6,465 nt of DNA, from positions 1 to 6,465 of the forward strand of contig JAEWUL010000233.1 in the NCBI GenBank assembly GCA_023459435.1. Reading direction: 5' to 3'. The notes beneath the pieces are model-generated. The model was given only the letters and a program-made list of their open reading frames with translations. It did not search any database and was not told where the DNA came from. Shown here piece after piece: positions 1 through 5,902 of the stretch. The DNA is from Bacteroidota bacterium (lineage in GTDB: Bacteria; Bacteroidota; Bacteroidia; Bacteroidales; WCHB1-69). Made by a program: the position numbers and the translations under genes. The stretch's first letter is position 1; each line of letters begins with the position of its first letter.

Positions 1-2067
1 CTTGATAGGTTGGTTGGTTTTGAATTATCTCCTGTACTTTGGAGAAAAGTAAAACCCCAGTTATCTGCTGGACGTGTGCAATCAGTTGCTGTGAAGTTGA
101 TTGTAGAAAGAGAGCGGGAAATCATCAAATTTAACACGACCTCTTCTTACAAGGTGGTAGGAAATTTTTATCCTGAGGGAAATAAGAAAATGGAATTTGA
201 TGCAGATTTGAATCATCGTTTTAATACCAAAGAGGATGCCATTGGATTTTTAACAGACTGTAAAGAGGCCACTTTTCATATTTCTGCAATTGAAAAAAAC
301 CCCGCAAAGAAAACGCCAGCTCCTCCTTTTACTACATCTACTCTACAACAGGAAGCCGCCAGAAAACTCGGGTTTTCTGTTAGTAAAACGATGGTTATTG
401 CACAACAGCTTTACGAAGCAGGATATATCACATATATGAGGACTGACTCGGTAGTACTTTCTGATTTTGCAATGCATGCAGCCAAAGAAGAGATTGAAAA
501 GATCTATGGCAAAGAGTACTCCAAAACAAGAAAATTTGTTTCAAAAACCAAAGGCGCACAGGAAGCACATGAAGCTATCAGACCAACCACTATGTCAAAT
601 CAAACCATTCCGGGGGATACTTTTGCAAAAAGGTTGTATGAATTGATCTGGAAAAGAACTATCGCTTCTCAAATGAGTGATGCTGAGATTGAAAAAACAA
701 CGATCACAATACCCATTTCAAACCGTTCCGAAAAATTTGTTGCAACGGGTGAAGTGGTACTATTTCAAGGGTTTTTAAAAGTATATATCGAATCTAAAGA
801 TGAAGAGGATGAAGACGTTAAAGGTTGGTTGCCTCCTGTTTCTAATGGAGAACAACTGAGTGCCAAAGAGATCAAAGCAACACAACGTTACACCCAACCT
901 CCTGCCCGTTATACTGAAGCCAGTCTGGTAAAAAAACTAGAGGAACTGGGAATTGGAAGACCCTCTACTTATGCACCAACCATCACAACTATTCAAAAAA
1001 GAGACTATGTTGTTAAAAACAATCGTGTAGGAAACGAAAGAGAGTTTTGTCAATTGATATTAAAAAAAGGGGAGATCACCGATATCGCAAAAACAGAAAA
1101 ATACGGATCAGAAAAAGACAAACTATTTCCAACAGATATTGGAATTGTAGTGAATGAATACCTTCAAACCAACTTTGAAGATATAATGGACTACGGTTTC
1201 ACAGCTCAAGTAGAAAAGGAGTTTGATGAAATTGCAGAAGGGCATAAAGAGTGGCAAACCATGATTGATCAATTTTATAATAGTTTTCATAGTTCCATTG
1301 AAAATGCTATTTCTCACTCTTCAAAGGCAAGTGGCGAAAGATTATTGGGACAAGATCCTAAATCATTGGAAAATGTATATGCTAAACTTGGAAAATATGG
1401 TCCTATGGTTCAAATTGGTGAGAATTATGAGGATAAAAAACCACGTTATGCCAGAATGAAATCTTCCCAGTTTATTGATACCATCACTTTAGAAGAAGCA
1501 TTAGATCTTTTTAAACTACCACGAACATTAGGTGAGTTTAATGGGGATGAAGTTACAATTGGAATGGGTAGATTTGGAGCTTATATTAAATTTGGAAAAT
1601 CTTATGTTTCATTTCCAAAAAATGAAGAACCTACCGAAATGGAATTAGACCGGGCCATTGAACTGATAAAAGAGAAAATCCAACTTGATAAAGATCGGGC
1701 TCCCAGACTGTTGGGAACATACAATGATTCAGAAATATATGTTGCTATTGGAAAATTTGGACCATACATTAAATACAATGATCAAAATATGACTTTGGAA
1801 AAAGGGATGAATCCGGGCACTTTAACTTTAGAAGAAGCGATTCACTTCATTGATAATATCAAGACTAAAAATATTATCTCCTCTTTCAAAGAGAATGAAA
1901 ACATTAAAGTTGTAAATGGAAGGTATGGAGCATATATCACTAATGGTACAGATAATTTCAAAATTCCAAAAGGGACTGTAGCGGAAACGTTAAGTTTTAA
2001 TGATTGTATGGAAATTATCAAAAACACTACCCCTACTGCCAAAAAAAGATTCCCACGTAAAAAATAA
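1..2067 (+). CDS. topA: DNA topoisomerase I (type IA), 5'-truncated by window edge
   Basis: Type IA topoisomerase, which relaxes negatively supercoiled DNA by transient single-strand cleavage through a 5'-phosphotyrosine link. The frame is open from base 1 (it begins Leu-Asp-Arg before the TTG at 10), so the gene starts upstream and 688 codons are visible. Counting codons from the window start: LSAGRVQSVA near codons 21-30; the active-site motif ITYMRTDS at 143-150 with catalytic Tyr145; HEAIRPT at 190-196; GIGRPSTYA at 317-325. By comparison with E. coli TopA (catalytic Tyr319), roughly 170 residues are missing, including the TOPRIM domain. The C-terminus carries four topoisomerase C-terminal repeats (about codons 459-474, 518-540, 579-602 and 635-658), each with a G(K/R)(Y/F)G core, then a lysine/arginine-rich tail. 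No cysteine-rich zinc finger is present. The next gene starts 4 nt after the stop, suggesting an operon. Identification is very secure. Confidence 0.97.
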   Translation, partial: LDRLVGFELSPVLWRKVKPQLSAGRVQSVAVKLIVEREREIIKFNTTSSYKVVGNFYPEGNKKMEFDADLNHRFNTKEDAIGFLTDCKEATFHISAIEKNPAKKTPAPPFTTSTLQQEAARKLGFSVSKTMVIAQQLYEAGYITYMRTDSVVLSDFAMHAAKEEIEKIYGKEYSKTRKFVSKTKGAQEAHEAIRPTTMSNQTIPGDTFAKRLYELIWKRTIASQMSDAEIEKTTITIPISNRSEKFVATGEVVLFQGFLKVYIESKDEEDEDVKGWLPPVSNGEQLSAKEIKATQRYTQPPARYTEASLVKKLEELGIGRPSTYAPTITTIQKRDYVVKNNRVGNEREFCQLILKKGEITDIAKTEKYGSEKDKLFPTDIGIVVNEYLQTNFEDIMDYGFTAQVEKEFDEIAEGHKEWQTMIDQFYNSFHSSIENAISHSSKASGERLLGQDPKSLENVYAKLGKYGPMVQIGENYEDKKPRYARMKSSQFIDTITLEEALDLFKLPRTLGEFNGDEVTIGMGRFGAYIKFGKSYVSFPKNEEPTEMELDRAIELIKEKIQLDKDRAPRLLGTYNDSEIYVAIGKFGPYIKYNDQNMTLEKGMNPGTLTLEEAIHFIDNIKTKNIISSFKENENIKVVNGRYGAYITNGTDNFKIPKGTVAETLSFNDCMEIIKNTTPTAKKRFPRKK

Positions 2068-2071
2068 CAAG

Positions 2072-3247
2072 ATGGATATAGGTCTTTATTTCAATCCTGT
2101 TGATATTGATTCATTAGATTTCTTCCAAACTTATGATCATCCTCAAAGAATTATTAACCAGATATGGTTTACGAAGGATGATGAGGAAATCTCACTGGAG
2201 GATATGCACATTGCCATTATTGGAGTTCCTGAAGCCAGATATGCTACTCAAAATGATGGGGCTACTTTTGCCCCTGATGAAATCAGAAGAGAGTTCTACA
2301 AACTATTTTGCTGGAAGAGGAGTGTAAATATCTTAGACTTAGGAAATCTAAGAACCGGAAAAACGGTTGAGGACACTTATGAAGCTCTAAGTGAAATCCT
2401 CGCCTATTTGATTGGGAAAAAGATAATTCCCATCATTTTAGGGGGAAGTAACGATCTTGCCTTTGCCAACTATATGGCTTATGCTCGTTTAGAACATGTA
2501 GTGAATATCGTTGCCGTTGATTCCTGCTTTGATCTGGGAAATGAAAATATGCCTATCCGTTCAGATGCATACGTTAACCGATTGATTCTTCAACAACCCA
2601 ATTATCTTTTGAATTATGCCAATATTGGTTTCCAAACCTATATGAATAGTCCAGAATCTATCGATTTAATGGAACATCTGTTTTTTGAAACCTATCGCGT
2701 TGGTTTAATGAGACAAGATATGGAGGAAGTTGAACCCATTGTCAGAAATGCGGAAATGGTTTCACTGGACTTATCCTCTATACGAAGAGGGGATGCTCCA
2801 GGAAATCCAAATGCTTCATCAAACGGTTTTTACGGAGAGGAGATCTGTCGGGTTGCTATGTATGCCGGTGTCAGTGACAAACTTTCATCTTTCGGAATCT
2901 ATGAGTATAATCCTTCATTAGATTATAACAATCAGACATCTCAACTGATTGCACATATTCTTTGGTATTTTATTGAAGGGTATAACAATAGGGTTGGTGA
3001 CACTACATTCAAAGATAAATCATTGTATATCAAACATTCTGTTGCTGTATCCAACCATATTGATGATCTCGTTTTTTATTGTAGTAAAAAAACAGGAAGA
3101 TGGTGGATGGTAGTGCCCATTTCTAGTAAAAAAACGGATACTATCCAAAAGTATTACCTCCCTTGTTCCAAAAAAGACTATGAACTTGCATGCACAGATA
3201 TCATATCTGACAGATGGTGGAAAGCTTTTAATAAATTAAATCGTTAA
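2072..3247 (+). CDS. Arginase/formiminoglutamase-family protein with degenerate metal site
   Basis: 391-residue protein of the ureohydrolase (arginase/agmatinase/formiminoglutamase) fold. I chose the ATG at 2072, 4 nt after the topA stop, because the protein from there begins MDIGLYF; the frame stays open back to 2000 but only inside topA. Fold landmarks are clear: GVPEAR near the N-terminus, GGSND at 124-128 where enzymes have GGDHS, VDSCFD at 149-154 where enzymes have DAHxD, SLDLSS at 231-236 where enzymes have SxDxD, DAPGNPN from 241, and a conserved-looking E278 in YEYNP. Thus Asp150, Asp154, Asp233 and Glu278 remain, but the canonical metal ligands His of GGDHS, His of DAHxD and second Asp of SxDxD are Asn127, Cys152 and Ser235. 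Residues from about 310 to the end are an extra domain not found in arginase, rich in aromatics (RWWMV, RWWKAF). Automated pipelines would probably call it formimidoylglutamase; with these substitutions and no histidine-utilisation genes nearby I do not assert that activity. It is probably cytoplasmic, as no signal peptide is visible. Confidence 0.85.
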   Translation: MDIGLYFNPVDIDSLDFFQTYDHPQRIINQIWFTKDDEEISLEDMHIAIIGVPEARYATQNDGATFAPDEIRREFYKLFCWKRSVNILDLGNLRTGKTVEDTYEALSEILAYLIGKKIIPIILGGSNDLAFANYMAYARLEHVVNIVAVDSCFDLGNENMPIRSDAYVNRLILQQPNYLLNYANIGFQTYMNSPESIDLMEHLFFETYRVGLMRQDMEEVEPIVRNAEMVSLDLSSIRRGDAPGNPNASSNGFYGEEICRVAMYAGVSDKLSSFGIYEYNPSLDYNNQTSQLIAHILWYFIEGYNNRVGDTTFKDKSLYIKHSVAVSNHIDDLVFYCSKKTGRWWMVVPISSKKTDTIQKYYLPCSKKDYELACTDIISDRWWKAFNKLNR

Positions 3248-3270
3248 ACGTTAGTCTCAAGATTTTTATA

Positions 3271-4272
3271 ATGAAACGGATCTTCATTTTAACCTTTTTA
3301 TTATGCTTACTTAGTTTAACTTTTTCACAGAACAATGACTTTTTGAAACACATAAACTCTGATATTCAGCCAATTAGCACTTTAGGGATAACAGATACGT
3401 TTATGAATAATCTATGGTTGGATTATTGGATCCTTTCAGGAGAAGCAGGGTTGAATTTAGCTCAGACAGATCAATGGAACTGGTCTGAAGGGGGTTATCA
3501 ACATTTCAATAGTATATTCAATCTGAAGATCAAACTGATTTATAAAAAAAATAAGATGGCCTGGGAGTCACTGATAGATAATGAAATCGGAATATTATAT
3601 TCCTCCGAACTGATCCCTACCTGGCGCAAATCTGCTGATAAAATTAACTTTTCATCCAAATTTGGATATGAGATTGCCAATAAGTTCTTTATCACCGGGT
3701 TGGTCACTTTTAAGTCTCAGCATGCAGCAGGTTACCGCTATCCTCAGCAGTACGAAAACTTAACAGAACCCAAAAAAATCACCAGTTTTTTATCACCAGC
3801 TTACACAGATATCTCTTTTGGTATTGACTGGAAGTATAATGAACGTTTTTCTTTCTACTTCTCCCCTGCTGCAGGATTGATAACCAGTTGTCCGGATTCT
3901 CTTTTAAGGGCGGATTATGGTGTTCCTGTTGATAAATCCAGTATGACAACCGTTGGACCTAAGATGAAGGCATCTGTGAATACAACGGTATGGAAAGGAG
4001 TGAAAGTGGCGACAGTTTTAGAGTTATACACTCCTTACAAAGATCCTGATCAGAGATTCGGGAACTTTAAAGTTGACTGGGATTTAACACTATCCTATCA
4101 ATTTCTTAAAATGTTAAATTTCAGAATTACAACCGCTTTAAGGTACAATGAAAAAGTCAAATTTGATGAATGGGAAAATGGAAGAGATCAACCCCGAACA
4201 CGAATCCGAAGAGTGCAATTCAAGGAGATAATTGGAGTTGGGTTAGTTTATAATTTCTCGGACACAAAATAA
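3271..4272 (+). CDS. DUF3078-family predicted outer-membrane beta-barrel protein
   Basis: 333-residue exported protein. Residues 1-19 are a Sec signal peptide (MKR, then a hydrophobic run) with likely cleavage TFS|QNN. The mature part matches my knowledge of the Bacteroidota DUF3078 family: a tryptophan-rich opening (DYW at 51-53), the segment SGEAGLNLAQTDQWNWSEGG (56-75) with the family's NW..GG signature, then many alternating amphipathic strands ending in VGLVYNFSDTK. This pattern implies a small outer-membrane beta-barrel. The biochemical function is unknown and I do not assign one. It lies 23 nt after the arginase-like gene on the same strand, with no room for a clear promoter, so it is probably the last gene of the topA transcript. 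The start at 3271 is fixed by the signal peptide; there is no Shine-Dalgarno sequence, which is usual in the phylum. It faces the tolC gene convergently. Confidence 0.83.
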   Translation: MKRIFILTFLLCLLSLTFSQNNDFLKHINSDIQPISTLGITDTFMNNLWLDYWILSGEAGLNLAQTDQWNWSEGGYQHFNSIFNLKIKLIYKKNKMAWESLIDNEIGILYSSELIPTWRKSADKINFSSKFGYEIANKFFITGLVTFKSQHAAGYRYPQQYENLTEPKKITSFLSPAYTDISFGIDWKYNERFSFYFSPAAGLITSCPDSLLRADYGVPVDKSSMTTVGPKMKASVNTTVWKGVKVATVLELYTPYKDPDQRFGNFKVDWDLTLSYQFLKMLNFRITTALRYNEKVKFDEWENGRDQPRTRIRRVQFKEIIGVGLVYNFSDTK

Positions 4273-4276
4273 AATT

Positions 4277-4328
4277 AAAGTAAGAAGTAAGAAGTAAAAA
4301 GTAAAAAGTAAGAAGTAAGAAGTAATCG
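4277..4328. repeat. Heptanucleotide tandem repeat, GTAA(G/A)AA, about 7 copies
   Basis: GT dinucleotides recur exactly every 7 bp at 4280, 4287, 4294, 4301, 4308, 4315 and 4322. The units are GTAAGAA twice, GTAAAAA twice, GTAAGAA twice, then a decayed GTAATCG, so the two variants are arranged symmetrically. The array begins 5-8 bp after the DUF3078 stop codon at 4272 and lies wholly in the convergent spacer. It has no coding role and is purine-rich on the plus strand. Confidence 0.93.
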
Positions 4329-4340
4329 TTTTTTGTTGAG

Positions 4341-4380
4341 ATTAATCTGTGGTTATCTGTTTAATCTGTGTCATCTGTGT
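4341..4380. repeat. Short tandem repeat of ATCTGT(G), four copies
   Basis: ATCTGT begins at 4345, 4355, 4364 and 4373, that is at spacings of 10, 9 and 9 bp, with partly conserved flanks (TTAATCTGTGG, TTATCTGTT, TAATCTGTG, TCATCTGTGT). Read on the minus strand it is a run of ACACAGAT-like units. It lies immediately downstream of the tolC stop codon and is separated from the heptamer array by only a T-tract. From memory, CACAGATTACACAGATT-like strings occur between genes in many Bacteroidota genomes; I could not search for this. Confidence 0.88.
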
Positions 4381-4387
4381 TCTATAG

Positions 4388-5764
4388 TTAGTTTCTTCCA
4401 TAAAATTCTAAAATTCGGATTCTGAAGATATAGTCAAATTTTGCCTGGATCAGTTGTGATTCCGCTTTTAAATATTTATTCTTGGCATCATTGAATTCGT
4501 AGCTGCTGGATGCTCCCTCTTCATATCTGATTTTTTCGTATTCAAAAGCAATTTTAGCAGATTGATAATATTCTTGGGCTGATCGATACCTTTCTTTTGC
4601 AGCTAAAGCGCTTGTATATGCTTGTTGAATCTCTTTAATCAAATTTAGTTTTCCCTCTTCCATTTGGTATTCTTGCGATTTTACATTCAATTTAGCCATT
4701 CTCACGTTATCGTAAGTAGTCAATTTGTCAAAAATGGGTATAGATAAAGAGACTCCAACCACTTGTCTGGAATTATTATTGAATTGTGTATTAAACGGTG
4801 TATTAGGGTAATCGGGGGAAGGGGTAAACATATAGTTGTAACCGGTACCATAATTGGCAAATAAGCTTAGGGAAGGATACCAGGTAGATTGTGCAATCTT
4901 GATATCATTTTTTGCCTTATCAATTTTATTCAATGCAGCTTTAATGGCAGGTCTGTTTTGGATGGCATTGTTGATTAAACCATCCACATTGATTTCTCTA
5001 GTTAAAAGTTCGTCGATAAGATATGTTTTGTCCATAGAAACAATATCAAACTGAGCCACATTAGGATAATTGATCAACTGAGCCAAATCAAGGATAGAAA
5101 TATTGAGGGCATTTTCAGCTTCAACAACGTTATAATGATCATTGGCTAATGTTGATTTTGCAACATAAAGTTCAGCATCAGAACTTTTACCATTTTGCAC
5201 AAGCAGTTCCGTTTTGTTCAACATATCAATAGAGATTTGTTCCTGTACTTTGGCTACCTCCAGAATCTCTCTGTTGAGGAGCACTTGAAGATAAAAGGCC
5301 ATCACGTTGATCTCCACATTTTCTCGAACCTGATCTAATTCAAAAACGGAAGTTTGTATATCAAATTGATTGGATTTCATTTGATAATACGTTCTGAAAC
5401 CTTGAAAAAGATCCATATTTAAACCTACCCCGAAGGAGGTAGAAGTTTGATTTCCGTTCACAATAAGTGAAGAAGCAACCTGAGAACGGCCAAAGTCCAA
5501 ATTTTGACCTACAGATGCAGAAACTGAAGGTAAGATTCCCATTTTTGTAGTATGAGTTTGAATCTGTTTATTTTGAAATTCCAGAATCTTATGTTTTACA
5601 GTAAAACTATTTTGAAGAGCAAATGAAACACATGAATCTAAAGTCCACTGTTGTTTTGGTTGAGCATATCCTAAAAAAGAGAGGGTATAGAGAACTATAA
5701 AAAGGATGGTTGTATAAGATAAAGAAAAACAGTTTTTGGGTAATTTGAAATTGTAATTTTCCAT
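4388..5764 (-). CDS. TolC-family outer-membrane efflux protein
   Basis: 458-residue outer-membrane channel component of the TolC/OprM type, which trimerises to form the exit duct for tripartite efflux pumps or type I secretion. The start is ATG at 5764-5762. A hydrophobic signal segment spans about residues 18-34 with cleavage after GYA|QP. The mature protein opens with QWTLDSCVSFAL (39-50), the usual start of the outer membrane efflux (OEP) domain. The internal duplication typical of the family is visible: GVGLNMDLFQGF at 112-123 and GVSLSIPIFD at about 337-346 mark the equivalent beta-strands of the two halves, each following long helical coiled-coil stretches. It ends RIRILEFYGRN, a common family ending. 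The length fits. No membrane-fusion protein, ABC or RND pump gene lies beside it: the gene is divergent from rlmB and convergent with the DUF3078 gene, so it appears to be monocistronic. Substrate cannot be inferred. Confidence 0.94.
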   Translation of the reverse strand: MENYNFKLPKNCFSLSYTTILFIVLYTLSFLGYAQPKQQWTLDSCVSFALQNSFTVKHKILEFQNKQIQTHTTKMGILPSVSASVGQNLDFGRSQVASSLIVNGNQTSTSFGVGLNMDLFQGFRTYYQMKSNQFDIQTSVFELDQVRENVEINVMAFYLQVLLNREILEVAKVQEQISIDMLNKTELLVQNGKSSDAELYVAKSTLANDHYNVVEAENALNISILDLAQLINYPNVAQFDIVSMDKTYLIDELLTREINVDGLINNAIQNRPAIKAALNKIDKAKNDIKIAQSTWYPSLSLFANYGTGYNYMFTPSPDYPNTPFNTQFNNNSRQVVGVSLSIPIFDKLTTYDNVRMAKLNVKSQEYQMEEGKLNLIKEIQQAYTSALAAKERYRSAQEYYQSAKIAFEYEKIRYEEGASSSYEFNDAKNKYLKAESQLIQAKFDYIFRIRILEFYGRN

Positions 5765-5823
5765 TGTATTAGGTGGTTTTTATATGCTTTTTGAACTTAT
5801 CTGTACTCAACTGATTGAATTGG

Positions 5824-5831
5824 CAAATATA
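5824..5831 (-). promoter_or_regulatory. Predicted Bacteroidota -7 element for tolC
   Basis: On the minus strand these bases read TATATTTG, an exact match to the Bacteroidota -7 consensus TAnnTTTG. Transcription would begin near 5815-5819 and leave a leader of about 50 nt before the ATG at 5764. No good -33 TTTG is visible 19-21 bp upstream, so the call rests on the -7 box and its position. The leader has no Shine-Dalgarno; it contains CCACCT instead. Confidence 0.5.
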
Positions 5832-5848
5832 ATCACTTTTTTGAATAC

Positions 5849-5880
5849 ATTGTAATTTTCACAAAAAAATTGTACATTTG
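5849..5880 (+). promoter_or_regulatory. Predicted Bacteroidota promoter for rlmB
   Basis: TACATTTG at 5873-5880 matches the Bacteroidota -7 consensus TAnnTTTG exactly. ATTG at 5849-5852 (three of four matches to the -33 TTTG) sits 20 bp upstream, a normal spacing. The start of transcription would fall around 5885-5888, giving a short A/T-rich leader of about 15 nt before the ATG at 5903, with no Shine-Dalgarno sequence. Confidence 0.62.
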
Positions 5881-5902
5881 CATCTATAATCTAAAGTTTA
5901 AA

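Noticed and set aside
10..12. TTG at position 10 as a start codon for topA
   Set aside because: The frame is open to base 1 and the residues before it (LDR) fit the conserved topoisomerase sequence, so the gene begins outside the window.
1123..1317. Minus-strand open frame of 64 codons inside topA, and similar short frames at 1265-1459, 1842-2042, 2133-2327, 2730-2921 and 4854-5054
   Set aside because: All lie within well-identified genes in another frame, show no family resemblance and have no start signals of their own.
2000..2071. Upstream in-frame ATG at 2000 as an alternative start of the arginase-like gene
   Set aside because: It would overlap topA by 68 bp and add 24 residues of lysine-rich sequence unlike the family; the ATG at 2072 gives a natural N-terminus and normal operon spacing.
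3271..3330. Lipobox-like LLC with Cys12 in the DUF3078 protein signal peptide
   Set aside because: The hydrophobic core continues for seven residues past the cysteine and a good signal peptidase I site (TFS|QNN) follows; a lipoprotein cysteine would end the hydrophobic region.
4339..4348. AGATTAATCT palindrome as an intrinsic terminator stem
   Set aside because: It has no loop, only two G:C pairs per arm at most and no adjoining U-tract in the right place.
4277..4380. CRISPR array
   Set aside because: Units are 7-10 bp with no spacers of unique sequence and no cas genes; these are simple tandem repeats.
5885..5890. TATAAT as a sigma70-type -10 box for rlmB
   Set aside because: It lies only 12 bp before the ATG, has no matching -35 box, and the Bacteroidota-type TACATTTG nearby is a better promoter.
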